This document shows positions 26,028 through 34,578 of a stretch of 37,686 bases of DNA, piece after piece. A program made the translations under genes and the position numbers. How positions within the stretch are numbered: position 1 is the stretch's first letter; every line of letters starts with the position of its first letter. This DNA comes from Bacteroidales bacterium. GTDB taxonomy: Bacteria > Bacteroidota > Bacteroidia > Bacteroidales > P3. Where the stretch lies: the NCBI GenBank assembly GCA_004551865.1, contig SFPR01000015.1, forward strand, positions 1 through 37,686, given 5' to 3'. The notes beneath the pieces were generated by a model that worked only from the letters and a program-made list of their open reading frames with translations, ran no database searches and had not been told where the DNA came from.

Positions 26028-26657
26028 ATGGCAAAGCAAAAGAAATATTACGTTGTTTGGAACGGAAGAAAGTGCGGAGTGTTTGACCGTTGGGAAGAGT
26101 GCAAACAATCGGTCAGCGGATTTGGAAAGGCAAAGTACAAATCGTTTGACACTCTCTCCGAAGCAGAACAGGCATACGCCTCAAACCCCGACCGATACAT
26201 CTTTTCAAAGCCCAAAACTCCCGAAGTGAAACAATCTTCCCTGACGGCAGGACTTCCAATCCTCGATGCGATTGCAACAGACGCCGCTTGCAGCGGAAAT
26301 CCGGGCGTCATGGAATATCGGGGTGTCTATATAAAAACAGGAAAGACCCTCTTTCACTACAAACACTCCAAAGGAACGAACAACATCGGTGAGTTTCTCG
26401 GAATAGTTCACGGATTGTCATATCTCAAACGTCGAGGTCTCACACAGCCTCTTTATACCGACAGCGTCAATGCAATCAAATGGGTAAGAGAAAAGAAGTG
26501 CAGAACCACCATGAAGCAGGACGAAAATAACAAAGACCTCTTTGAATACATTGCCCGTGCCGAAAAGTGGTTGCAAGAGAACGACTACACAACCCAAATC
26601 CTCAAATGGGAAACCGATGTGTGGGGAGAAATTCCTGCCGACTTTGGTCGTAAATAA
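26028..26657 (+). CDS. Ribonuclease H with viroplasmin domain (RNase H1 type)
   Basis: A 209-aa enzyme that cuts RNA in RNA-DNA hybrids. It has an N-terminal caulimovirus viroplasmin/HBD domain (KYYVVWNGRKCGVFDRWEEC, about 6-52) and a C-terminal RNase H domain with acidic catalytic residues D85 (ATDAACSGNPG), E122 (NNIGEFLG), D145 (YTDSVNA) and D205 (ADFGRK). It begins four bases after the T9SS cargo stop, so they may share a transcript. Confidence 0.95.
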   Translation: MAKQKKYYVVWNGRKCGVFDRWEECKQSVSGFGKAKYKSFDTLSEAEQAYASNPDRYIFSKPKTPEVKQSSLTAGLPILDAIATDAACSGNPGVMEYRGVYIKTGKTLFHYKHSKGTNNIGEFLGIVHGLSYLKRRGLTQPLYTDSVNAIKWVREKKCRTTMKQDENNKDLFEYIARAEKWLQENDYTTQILKWETDVWGEIPADFGRK

Positions 26658-26672
26658 TCCGAAAAAAGAATT

Positions 26673-27113
26673 TTACTCTTCTGCTTCGTAGCTCAAAAAC
26701 CTGTCTTTGAAGTCTTGGCTTATCGGAGCGGAAGAATTGGTACGTTTGTCAAAGCCTGCAAGTATTGTTCTGCACGTTCCTTTCACTATTCCACGGTCTG
26801 TAATCAGGCGTTGGTGCATATACATCGACCGATTGCCAAAACGGACGAGTTTTGTCTCGACAAAAACTTTTTCTCCTTGAACAATGGGTGAGAAAAAGTT
26901 GTTTTCGGTGTTTACAATCACGACTACGACCTTTGTCCAGTCCAACTGCTCCCCCATTACCTGCTCAAAATAGTTTATCCTACCCAAGTCGTAATACTGA
27001 GCCTGAAAAGAGTTGTTCACATGGTTCAAAGCATCGAGGTCGCTAAAACGAATTTGTACTTGCAGACGATGTTTGTAAGTGTCGTTTTCGGGTTTTATTT
27101 GTTCAATATCCAT
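26673..27113 (-). CDS. Acyl-CoA thioesterase, hotdog fold (4HBT family)
   Basis: A 146-aa hotdog protein with VQIRFSDLDALNHVNNSFQAQYYDLGRINYF, the YbgC/FadM-like signature in which the Asp before xNHVNN is catalytic. It would hydrolyse acyl-CoA or acyl-ACP thioesters; chain length is not predictable. The start at 27113 is preferred over 27167 because homologues begin close to here and a TATCTTTG box lies just upstream. It is convergent with RNase H (15-base gap). Confidence 0.85.
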   Translation of the reverse strand: MDIEQIKPENDTYKHRLQVQIRFSDLDALNHVNNSFQAQYYDLGRINYFEQVMGEQLDWTKVVVVIVNTENNFFSPIVQGEKVFVETKLVRFGNRSMYMHQRLITDRGIVKGTCRTILAGFDKRTNSSAPISQDFKDRFLSYEAEE

Positions 27114-27131
27114 TGTTCGTATTATTTTGTG

Positions 27132-27139
27132 CAAAGATA
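27132..27139 (-). promoter_or_regulatory. -7 box for the thioesterase gene
   Basis: TATCTTTG on the minus strand, 19 bases before the ATG. A -33 box is not clear (GTTG 22 bases upstream). Confidence 0.5.
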
Positions 27140-27255
27140 CATCTATTCTTTCTTTTTGTCGCAACAATCCTCAGGTCATTTGCAGCAAAGCATTTTACAA
27201 ATTCATAAACTACTATTTTACAATCAGTTGAACACAACACAAATTTACCTTTGAC

Positions 27256-27331
27256 AAAACGGCGTTTTGGCAAAATAAAATGGCGTTTCAGCCGGACAAA
27301 ACGCCGTTTTATTTTCGTGAAACGCCGTTTT
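27256..27331. repeat. Phased palindrome cluster G (4 cores)
   Basis: Cores start at 27256, 27277, 27298 and 27319, exactly 21 bp apart; those at 27256 and 27298 are perfect. The cluster lies in the divergent region between the thioesterase and holA, about 60 bp before the holA ATG. Confidence 0.92.
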
Positions 27332-27387
27332 ATTTTGAGCGAAAAGGCTCTGCGTTTTGGTATTTTTTCGTACTTTCGCACTCTGTT

Positions 27388-28395
27388 ATGGCTATATCGT
27401 TTGAAAACATAGAAAAAGACATTGCAAAGGGTGATTTGAAACCTGTTTATCTGCTTTGCGGAGACGAGTTCTACTATCCCGATTTGTTAAGCAAGAAGTT
27501 TGAAAATGAATTGCTTGACGAACAGGACCGAGACTTCAACATGAGTGTGTTTTATGGCAAAGATGCCTCTTGCGACAAGATAATCGAAGCAGCAAAGCAG
27601 TATCCCGTGATGGCTTCCCGCCGACTTGTCATGCTCAAAGAAGCTCAGACGATGGACAAACGGGAGCTGGCAAAGCTGGAAAGTTATGTCACAAAACCGC
27701 TTGCAAGCACTGTTTTGGTGATTGTGAACAACGGTAGCGGATTTCCTCCGGCTCTTGCAAACAAAATAAGCAAAACCGGAGTTGTTTTCGACTGCAAGAA
27801 GATAAAAGAAGACAAGATACCTCTTTGGATTGAGAGTTTTGTGAGACAAAAAGGCTTTTCAATCGAACCTCAGGCCGTGAAACTTATCTCAGACTACATC
27901 GGAAACAATCTGATGAACATTTCAAACGAACTATCCAAGCTGATGATAGACCTTTCGGGCAGAAGGCAAATCACACCCGACGATGTGGCATCGCATATCG
28001 GCATAAGCAAAGAATATAACGTCTTTGAGCTTCAAAAAGCTGTGGGAAGACTCGACTTCTCAAAGGCTGACAAATGCGTAAGTTACATGATTGCCAACCC
28101 GAAAGAAAATCCTTTTCAAGTAATCATTGCAACTCTTTTTGCCTACTTTTCAAAAATTTTGATAGTATCCCAACTTGGCGAAAAAACACCCTCTGCGGTT
28201 GCGAGTGCAATCAAAGTTCCCTCCTTTTTTGCCTCGGACTACATTGCCGCAACCAATGTTTTTCCGATGTGGAAGCTGATTAACAACATCTCTTTGATAA
28301 GAGAATATGACATGAAGAGCAAAGGGGTCGGACTTTCGCCATTTGACAACGATGCAGACCTGCTTAGAGAACTCGTTTTCAAACTTATGCACTAA
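27388..28395 (+). CDS. holA: DNA polymerase III delta subunit
   Basis: A 335-aa clamp-loader subunit that opens the sliding clamp. It begins MAISFENIEKDIAKGDLKPVYLLCGDE, the usual N-terminus with the vestigial nucleotide-binding fold, then DFNMSVFYGKD, YPVMASRRLVMLKEAQ, FDCKKIKEDKIPLWIE, and the C-terminal collar region (NPFQVIIATLFAYFSKIL). The longer frame from 27280 would translate the repeat cluster and is rejected. A weak TACTTTCG box at 27371-27378 precedes the gene. Confidence 0.92.
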   Translation: MAISFENIEKDIAKGDLKPVYLLCGDEFYYPDLLSKKFENELLDEQDRDFNMSVFYGKDASCDKIIEAAKQYPVMASRRLVMLKEAQTMDKRELAKLESYVTKPLASTVLVIVNNGSGFPPALANKISKTGVVFDCKKIKEDKIPLWIESFVRQKGFSIEPQAVKLISDYIGNNLMNISNELSKLMIDLSGRRQITPDDVASHIGISKEYNVFELQKAVGRLDFSKADKCVSYMIANPKENPFQVIIATLFAYFSKILIVSQLGEKTPSAVASAIKVPSFFASDYIAATNVFPMWKLINNISLIREYDMKSKGVGLSPFDNDADLLRELVFKLMH

Positions 28396-28407
28396 TAATT
28401 CAAGGAA

Positions 28408-30714
28408 ATGATGAAACAGATTAAGAGATTATTTACTTTTGTTGCTTTAATTCTGCTCTCTGTAGCAGGAGTTGCCCAAACCGGCTCGGTCAAAGGTTTT
28501 GTCTATGACAAGACTTCGGGAGAGCCTGTGGCGTTTACCAATGTTACAGTGGAGAATACGACAATCGGAGTGGTAACCGATGTAAACGGATACTTCGTTT
28601 TGACAAAACTCAAAGCAGGAAACCACACACTCAACATTGGTTCGATTGGCTATGAAACGGTGCGTTATCCTATTACAATCAAAAAAGGCGAAGTTTTAAG
28701 CATCAAAGTAGATATTTCACCCTCGATGACAGAACTTTCAACCGTCGAAATCAGCGGCAAGAAAGAGAATTTGAGATTGGAAAGTTTGGTTTCGGTCGAA
28801 AAAATCACCTCAAAGGACATACGACAAATCCCTTCGATTGGAGGAATGGCTGACTTGGCTCAATATATGCAGGTTTTGCCCGGCGTAGTCTTCTCGGGAG
28901 ATCAGGGCGGACAGCTTTATGTCAGAGGTGGTTCGGCAATTCAAAATCGTGTACTCTTGGACGGAATGGTTGTTTACAACCCTTTTCATTCCATAGGCTT
29001 GTTTTCGGTTTTTGAAACCGACATTGTGCGAAACGCAGACGTCTATACGGGAGGGTTCAATTCCCAATATGGAGGAGTGTTGTCCTCTGTCATGGACATA
29101 ACCACCAAAGATGGTAACAAGAAACGCACAAGCGGAAAGGTCGCAGCCTCAACTTTCGGAGCCAATTTGCTGCTTGAAGGTCCGATAATCAAGAGCGGGA
29201 AGGACAAAGGCTACTCCATGTCATACATTTTGACTGCAAAAAATTCTTATCTCTCCAAAACATCAACCTCAATTTACTCTTATATGGATAAGGAACTGCC
29301 TTACGATTTTTTGGATCTTTATGGTAAACTGACCCTTGCAACAGACAACGGCAGCAAACTTAATATCTTTGCACTGAACTTTACAGACAAGGTAAATCAA
29401 TACGAAGCCATTGCCGATTTTGGCTGGAAGAACACGGCATTTGGAGCAAACTTTTTAATAGTTCCCGGAAGCAGCAGCTCGCTTGTCGAAGGTATTTTTG
29501 CCTATTCCGATTATACGATGAATATGTCAGAAAGCAATTCTTCCGCCTCTCAAATGAGCAATATCGGAGGCTTCAATGCGGGATTGAATGTAACGAATTT
29601 CTTTGGCGACAACAAGCTCAAATATGGTTTGAATATGCTCGGAAACACCACAAAGACCGCTTACTCTCAGTCAGATACCGTTGTAGATTATTCGTCCGAA
29701 CTTGCAGCATACGCAATCTTCAAAGGAGTTTGGGGACGCTTGGTTTACGAACCGAGTGTACGCTTTTCGTATTACGCATCACTCGCAAGCCTTGTGCCTG
29801 AGCCGAGATTGAATCTCAAACTCAACATTTCGGACAACTTCCGTCTCAAAGCTGCAACCGGAATTTACTCTCAAATTTTCATGGACACCAAAAGCGACAG
29901 AGATATTGTCAATCTGTTTACCGGTTATCTTACTTCAAGCCCCGATTTGAACATTGTGGGAAGTTTTAACGGAGAGAAAATAACCTCCTACGTCCAAAAG
30001 TCAAACCATTTTATCTTTGGAGCAGAATATGACATCGCAAAGCATTTGTCTCTCAACGTCGAAGTGTATTACAAGACCTTGTCAAATGTTGCAAGTTCAA
30101 ACAAGGATCGTATGTATCCCGACGACATTGAACACGAAGATAAACCCGAATATTTGAGAAAGGAATATATTGTGGAAAATGGTGAGGCTTACGGAGGCGA
30201 TGTGTCGTTAAAGTATGACGACGGCAGGCTTTACCTTTGGGCAATCTACTCTTTGGGAAAGGTTACCAAGACCAACGAAACTCAAACTTACTTTCCTCAC
30301 TATGACCGCCGACACAATATCAACATTTTGCTCAATTATCAATTTGGAAAGGACAGGAGCTTTGAGTTGAGTTTGCGTTGGAACTATGGAAGCGGCTTCC
30401 CATACACTCCTACTGCCGCAATGATTGAGCAACTCGACTTTTCGGGAGGTATTAACACCGATTATATCTACTCAAACGGAACTCTCACCACTATATATGG
30501 GGATTTGAACTCTTACCGTCTGCCCGATTATCACCGATTTGACGTCTCGGCAAAGAAACGATTTGACGTCGGCAAACGCTCAATCTTGGAAATAAACCTG
30601 AGCGTTACCAATGTATATAACCGAAACAACCTCTTTTACTATAACAGAGTTACTGCCGAAAGAGTAGATCAGCTTCCTATCATGCCATCTTTGGGAATGA
30701 GCCTTACCTTTTGA
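28408..30714 (+). CDS. TonB-dependent outer-membrane receptor with CarboxypepD_reg domain
   Basis: A 768-aa protein with a signal peptide (ending GVAQ, about 1-25), a carboxypeptidase-regulatory-like domain (GSVKGFVYDKTSGEPVAFTNVTV, about 26-110), a plug (about 120-235, GGMADLAQYMQVLPGVVFSGDQGGQLYVRGG) and a barrel ending SLGMSLTF. No SusD partner is adjacent, so it is not an obvious polysaccharide-utilisation receptor; the ligand is unknown. It starts 12 bases after holA, preceded by AAGGAA. Confidence 0.92.
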   Translation: MMKQIKRLFTFVALILLSVAGVAQTGSVKGFVYDKTSGEPVAFTNVTVENTTIGVVTDVNGYFVLTKLKAGNHTLNIGSIGYETVRYPITIKKGEVLSIKVDISPSMTELSTVEISGKKENLRLESLVSVEKITSKDIRQIPSIGGMADLAQYMQVLPGVVFSGDQGGQLYVRGGSAIQNRVLLDGMVVYNPFHSIGLFSVFETDIVRNADVYTGGFNSQYGGVLSSVMDITTKDGNKKRTSGKVAASTFGANLLLEGPIIKSGKDKGYSMSYILTAKNSYLSKTSTSIYSYMDKELPYDFLDLYGKLTLATDNGSKLNIFALNFTDKVNQYEAIADFGWKNTAFGANFLIVPGSSSSLVEGIFAYSDYTMNMSESNSSASQMSNIGGFNAGLNVTNFFGDNKLKYGLNMLGNTTKTAYSQSDTVVDYSSELAAYAIFKGVWGRLVYEPSVRFSYYASLASLVPEPRLNLKLNISDNFRLKAATGIYSQIFMDTKSDRDIVNLFTGYLTSSPDLNIVGSFNGEKITSYVQKSNHFIFGAEYDIAKHLSLNVEVYYKTLSNVASSNKDRMYPDDIEHEDKPEYLRKEYIVENGEAYGGDVSLKYDDGRLYLWAIYSLGKVTKTNETQTYFPHYDRRHNINILLNYQFGKDRSFELSLRWNYGSGFPYTPTAAMIEQLDFSGGINTDYIYSNGTLTTIYGDLNSYRLPDYHRFDVSAKKRFDVGKRSILEINLSVTNVYNRNNLFYYNRVTAERVDQLPIMPSLGMSLTF

Positions 30715-30729
30715 CAATCAAGCTATAAC

Positions 30730-30805
30730 AAAACGGCGTTTCGCTAAAATAAATCGCCGTTTCAGCAAAATAAAACGCCGTTTTGTCGAACTGAAACGGC
30801 GTTTT
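30730..30805. repeat. Phased palindrome cluster H (4 cores)
   Basis: Cores start at 30730, 30751, 30772 and 30793, exactly 21 bp apart; the core at 30772 is perfect. It fills the gap between two convergent genes (TonB receptor and pabBC), where no promoter is expected, so a promoter-operator role cannot be general. Confidence 0.92.
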
Positions 30806-30832
30806 GTTACAAGTGAAACCAACTCTTGATTT

Positions 30833-32254
30833 TCAGAATACGATTTCCACATCAAACGGATTGTCTTCTATGTCCAACATTGCGTTGATTAAATAGCAAC
30901 ATTGGTATGATTTGATGTCGTCAAGTGAGATTTTACGCTCTTCAATCCTGCCTTTGTTTATCAGTTCCTGCCTTTTGCAACCGTTCAACAAGAAAGTGTC
31001 CGGCGTAAACAACAAGTCGTCTTGGCGAAAGACCACATTGCTGAAAGAAGTGTCGGTAACAAATCCGTTTTTCACTATGAGGACATCATCACATTCGCCC
31101 CTCAATTCTCTGAGAGCGTTCAACTCTCTGCGGTCTGCGTATTTCAAATGATAGTCTATGGTGTTGCATTCTACAACTTTGAGCTTATGTATTGGTCTCG
31201 GGGCATATCGGGAGAATTTTATGTCGAGAATTTTATCCGAATAGACCACACTGCACTTGACTATGCCGCTTCTGTACTGCAAAGGCACGTCTATTGATGC
31301 CAAATCGAAAGACTGCACCTTTGGTGAGGTGTAGTGCATTCTCTTGTTGTGAATGTGAGGCGAGAGAAGCTCACCCTCCTGCACCCTGAGGGTTTCCAAA
31401 AACTCTGTCATCTCTAAATCTCTGCCGTCAAAATATCCGAACACCCCTGTGTAAAAGCCTCTCGGTTCTTTCTCGGCTTGTTGTATCAGATTGACAGTTT
31501 CACTCTTTGGAGCGCCGCTTATGCTTCCCGCAGGAAGAAGAGAAAAGACCATATTGCCCACATTATGCTGCCAATCGCATGGCAGATGTCCCGAAATAAG
31601 AGAACTGGTTTGAAGAATGCCGCCTCCGATAGTGTCAATGCGTTCGACATATCTGAATTTTTCCACACTGACATTGCGACTTACCATGTTCAAATCATTT
31701 CTCATCAAATCGACAATGGTAAAATGTTCCCTCAACTCCTTCTCGTCCGAAATCAGAAGCCTCTCGGCATCTGGCAGGTCGGCATTTATCGTTCCTTTCA
31801 TGGGAAAAGTGTAAATCATATTGTTCTTTGTGCGGATAAAACTCTCGGGAGAGAAGCATACAAACCTGTTTGGAACGCACAACTTGTAGGGAGCATTGCA
31901 GCAATGGAAGAGTTCTTCCAACGAAAGATTGAGTTGTATTTTTGTCTTGGTGGTAAGATTGCACAAAAAGCTGTCTCCTCTTTGCAAACCGCCCTGCACC
32001 TTGGCAAAAGCCTCATAATAGTGTTTTTGGTCGCAGTTTTTTATCTCCAAGTCTGCCTTTGCTCTCAGGCATTCGGCATACGAAGAACTGCAAGGGGCGT
32101 TTCCCCTCCCCTTTATCTCGAAAAGCAACTGCTTATTGTCCATATCATCAGACAAAAAGAGTGCTTCATGCTTCTCAAAGTCGAAAGCAAACACAAACTT
32201 CCTGCTCTTTGCTGCATAGAAGTTCATTCTTTCTACCGCTTCTCTTGTTTCCAT
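30833..32254 (-). CDS. pabBC: Aminodeoxychorismate synthase component I - aminodeoxychorismate lyase fusion (PabB-PabC), PabB end missing
   Basis: 473 aa. Residues 1-281 match the short Bacteroidetes PabB (SFLCNLTTKTKIQL, FSPESFIRT, PMKGTINADLPDAE, IVDLMRNDLNMVSRNV, LLPAGSISGAPKSET, GFYTGVFGYFDGRDL). Residues 282-473 start MTEFLETLRV and match PabC, a class IV PLP aminotransferase-fold lyase. Together with PabA these would make 4-aminobenzoate for folate. PabB ends at GYFDGRDL; the following segment of the family, with MIRFIE, GGGIT and a metal-binding Glu, is absent. The PabC module starts with its own Met (31411). ATG 32254 is chosen because upstream frame lies in the divergent pabA gene. 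Confidence 0.87.
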   Translation of the reverse strand: METREAVERMNFYAAKSRKFVFAFDFEKHEALFLSDDMDNKQLLFEIKGRGNAPCSSSYAECLRAKADLEIKNCDQKHYYEAFAKVQGGLQRGDSFLCNLTTKTKIQLNLSLEELFHCCNAPYKLCVPNRFVCFSPESFIRTKNNMIYTFPMKGTINADLPDAERLLISDEKELREHFTIVDLMRNDLNMVSRNVSVEKFRYVERIDTIGGGILQTSSLISGHLPCDWQHNVGNMVFSLLPAGSISGAPKSETVNLIQQAEKEPRGFYTGVFGYFDGRDLEMTEFLETLRVQEGELLSPHIHNKRMHYTSPKVQSFDLASIDVPLQYRSGIVKCSVVYSDKILDIKFSRYAPRPIHKLKVVECNTIDYHLKYADRRELNALRELRGECDDVLIVKNGFVTDTSFSNVVFRQDDLLFTPDTFLLNGCKRQELINKGRIEERKISLDDIKSYQCCYLINAMLDIEDNPFDVEIVF

Positions 32255-32278
32255 CTGCCAAAATCTCAAAATAAATGG

Positions 32279-32286
32279 CAAAGATA
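32279..32286 (-). promoter_or_regulatory. -7 box of pabBC
   Basis: TATCTTTG on the minus strand, about 25 bases before the pabBC ATG. The -33 box is poor. It is arranged back to back with the pabA promoter. Confidence 0.55.
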
Positions 32287-32322
32287 CTAATTCTCCACAA
32301 TATCTTGTCGGTAAATTTTCCC

Positions 32323-32330
32323 TATCTTTG
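32323..32330 (+). promoter_or_regulatory. -7 box of pabA
   Basis: TATCTTTG at 32323-32330, only eight bases before the pabA ATG, so the transcript would be nearly leaderless. The -33 box is weak (TTG at 32305-32307). Confidence 0.55.
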
Positions 32331-32338
32331 CAAGTGAT

Positions 32339-32923
32339 ATGAATATACTTTTGATAGATAACCGCGATTCGTTCGTTTATAATGTCAAGGCTCTGATTGA
32401 GCAGTGCAATGTGGCAGACAGAGTGGATGTTGTACCGAATGACAAGATTGACTTCGGGCGTTTGGGCTACTACTCGGGGATTGTGCTTTCGCCCGGTCCG
32501 GGAATACCGAACGAAGCCGCCGATATGCCAAAATTGATAGACATTTGCGAAAACACACACTCCATTTTGGGAATATGTCTCGGTCATCAGGCAATCGCAG
32601 AACACTTTGGAGCAAAATTGCACAACCTTCCGCACCCCCTGCACGGCAAACAAGGAAAGCTGAAGGTCGTTAAACCTGAGGATATTCTCCTTAGAGGATT
32701 GTCTTGTTGTGAAACGATAGGACACTATCACTCTTGGGTAGTAGCTTGGGAAGAGTTGCCCGAGTGCATCGAAGTTACGGCAACCGACAAGGAGAACAAC
32801 ATAATGAGTTTCAGCCACAAAAGCAAGCCATTGTACGGTTTGCAATTCCACCCTGAGAGTTTCATGACAAGTTGCGGCAAAACGATTGTGCAAAATTGGC
32901 TCTTGTCCTTACGCTCAAAGTAA
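32339..32923 (+). CDS. pabA: Aminodeoxychorismate/anthranilate synthase component II (glutamine amidotransferase)
   Basis: A 194-aa class I glutamine amidotransferase supplying ammonia to PabB (or TrpE). The triad is complete: C80 in GICLGHQAI, H171 and E173 in LQFHPESFMT. The oxyanion region SPGPGIPNEA is present. It is divergent from pabBC, with promoters back to back, which supports the PabA rather than TrpG role. The last 109 bases are duplicated 1.8 kb downstream. Confidence 0.92.
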   Translation: MNILLIDNRDSFVYNVKALIEQCNVADRVDVVPNDKIDFGRLGYYSGIVLSPGPGIPNEAADMPKLIDICENTHSILGICLGHQAIAEHFGAKLHNLPHPLHGKQGKLKVVKPEDILLRGLSCCETIGHYHSWVVAWEELPECIEVTATDKENNIMSFSHKSKPLYGLQFHPESFMTSCGKTIVQNWLLSLRSK

Positions 32924-33031
32924 ACCAAAACAGCCAAACACCATACCGCAAAAATAAAAGAGCGATTTACGAAAATAAAACGGCGTTTTGTCAGAATAAA
33001 TCGCCGTTTTATTTTGGCAAATCGCCGTTTT
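32815..33031 (+). repeat. Direct repeat, copy 1: pabA 3' end plus cluster I
   Basis: Bases 32815-32958 match 34640-34783 with two substitutions (32854 T/C, 32938 A/G). After a 42-base segment present only here (32959-33000), bases 33001-33031 match 34784-34814 exactly. The two copies flank the thiol-redox gene cassette. Confidence 0.95.
32956..33031. repeat. Phased palindrome cluster I (4 cores)
   Basis: Cores start at 32956 (degenerate), 32977 (perfect), 32998 and 33019, exactly 21 bp apart. It lies between the convergent pabA and thioredoxin-fold genes. Confidence 0.9.
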
Positions 33032-33082
33032 GTCGATAAGTTATTCTCTTAAAATTGCAGTCTTTTGCTGATATTCAAAACC

Positions 33083-34321
33083 TTATTTTCCCTTTTGCTC
33101 GTAATCTTTCTTGGCTTTGATAAACTCTGCGTTGTCTTTTGTCAAGCCATAGCGAGTGTAAACAATATTCTTGTCGGGAGAAATCAAGTAGTATGCAGGA
33201 AAACGCGACGTATCTATTAACTTCTGCAATCCGTTTGCAGAATAGAGTCTTCCCTCTGCCCCGAGTTTCTTTTCCACTTCCTTCATCGAATCAAAGTCCT
33301 TAGCAAACGGATTTATGCAAATGACCTTTATGTTCTCGGCATCAAAGACACTCCCGCCTTTTTCCTTTTCTTGGTCTAACAGGTTCTTAATCCACGTCTT
33401 GCATGCAGGACATCCGTTATACCAAGTCTCGAGAAGAACCCAAGTATTTTGCTCTCTCAAAGTTGTGGTATCACCATTTGTGCCGACAAATGGCAAATCC
33501 AAAATCTCGTCTGTCAAATCGGCAAACTTTTTATCAGTAACACGCATTGACAATGTGGGGTTGCTGTCGTCGTGATGTTCATAAATGGAATAGATAGGAT
33601 TGTTTTCGCCAAATACTTTCTCATACTCGCTGTCTCTGTTCTCAAATGACACATTGGTATAGCGGCAACGCACATACTCCTTCGCACCATACATTGGTGT
33701 ACCGTCCATTTTCTTTTTCTGCCACAGCGTACTCTCAACTAAATCCGCCTTCTTATTATAGAAAATCAAAACCTCAGAGTATCCTGTTGTAGTCTTGCCT
33801 GCTTTTGTAAAAAAGTAAGGTGCCGAACGTCCGAAAAGCACATCGTATTTCTTGCCGTCTATCAAGCTGTCTCGCACAATACGTTTCACCTTTATGCCGT
33901 TGTCATCGTTTATAAAGGCATAAGCACAAAGGTCATCATACAACTCAGAGTACAATACAGACATTATCGCATTGTAGTTACTCGGAGCATTGGAATTTTC
34001 AGGAGCAACATAATGTTCAATCTCCTCTGTACGAGAGTCGATAAAAGTTATATCATTCCAAGTAAATCTGACAGCACACGAGTTGCTGCGAACATAGTAG
34101 AGTGTCTCGGTATCCTTGTTACGATTGATGTAAACATTTAGATAAGAGGTGTCGCAACCTTTGGCATTGCAAGAAATACGTTCGAGAGTATAGGAATAAT
34201 ATGGTTTATCAAACGACTTGAATGCCTTTTGTTTGGACAAAGGTTTACCACCTCCGAACTGAGCAAAAGAAACAAGGCTTTGCAAAACCACCAAACATAG
34301 AATGGTGAATTTCTTCATCAT
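33083..34321 (-). CDS. Exported thioredoxin-fold protein (TlpA-like C-terminal domain)
   Basis: 412 aa with a signal peptide (about 1-20, ending SFAQ). The N-terminal 270 residues match no family I recognise. The C-terminal domain (about 275-412) is thioredoxin-like with WYNGCPACKTW, so a CPAC active site at 304-307, followed by FPAYYLISPDKNIVYTRYG, where the cis-Pro loop is expected. A periplasmic thiol-disulfide role is likely. The start overlaps the stop of the small secreted protein upstream (ATGA), so the two are translated together. It lies in the segment bounded by the pabA-end duplication. Confidence 0.85.
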   Translation of the reverse strand: MMKKFTILCLVVLQSLVSFAQFGGGKPLSKQKAFKSFDKPYYSYTLERISCNAKGCDTSYLNVYINRNKDTETLYYVRSNSCAVRFTWNDITFIDSRTEEIEHYVAPENSNAPSNYNAIMSVLYSELYDDLCAYAFINDDNGIKVKRIVRDSLIDGKKYDVLFGRSAPYFFTKAGKTTTGYSEVLIFYNKKADLVESTLWQKKKMDGTPMYGAKEYVRCRYTNVSFENRDSEYEKVFGENNPIYSIYEHHDDSNPTLSMRVTDKKFADLTDEILDLPFVGTNGDTTTLREQNTWVLLETWYNGCPACKTWIKNLLDQEKEKGGSVFDAENIKVICINPFAKDFDSMKEVEKKLGAEGRLYSANGLQKLIDTSRFPAYYLISPDKNIVYTRYGLTKDNAEFIKAKKDYEQKGK

Positions 34322-34524
34322 AGACCAATACTTAGATTTAACTTGATACCGAGTGTATTGCATGAGTTTTTGAGACATCTTGCAACAACCAAATCTTCTT
34401 CCGGCATAGCATTTTTCTTAACTGCTGCATTCATTTTTGCAAAATCTTCATTGCAAGCTGCAAATCCGACACCTGCAAAAACCATGTCGCAAAGCAATGT
34501 TGCAAAAACTATTTTCTTTGTCAT
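34318..34524 (-). CDS. Small secreted Cys-containing protein, unknown
   Basis: A 68-aa protein with a signal peptide (MTKKIVFATLLCDMVFAGVGFAA) and a mature part of about 45 residues with three cysteines (CNEDF near its start, then CLKNSC). The mature N-terminal Cys could also make it a lipoprotein, although the box (GFAAC) is not ideal. I find no family. It is first in an operon with the thioredoxin-fold protein, which might act on its cysteines. A full consensus promoter precedes it, which supports a real gene. Confidence 0.65.
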   Translation of the reverse strand: MTKKIVFATLLCDMVFAGVGFAACNEDFAKMNAAVKKNAMPEEDLVVARCLKNSCNTLGIKLNLSIGL

Positions 34525-34546
34525 TAAATTTGTTGTTTACTGCTTG

Positions 34547-34578
34547 CAAAGATAGAGTAAGTTTTTCAATCTGTCAAA
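34547..34578 (-). promoter_or_regulatory. Promoter of the secreted thiol-redox pair
   Basis: On the minus strand TTTG (34578-34575), 20 bases, TATCTTTG (34554-34547): a full consensus match. The ATG follows 22 bases later. Confidence 0.78.

Noticed and set aside
27280..27387. 36-codon N-terminal extension of holA
   Set aside because: It would encode repeat cluster G; the HolA family N-terminus starts at 27388.
30730..30805. Repeat clusters as intrinsic terminators
   Set aside because: Stems are only about 6 bp and mostly A-T; they occur upstream of genes and inside a gene, and separate true terminators exist elsewhere.
32255..32893. 213-codon N-terminal extension of pabBC
   Set aside because: It is antisense to pabA and crosses the divergent promoters; PabB-like sequence begins at the ATG at 32254.
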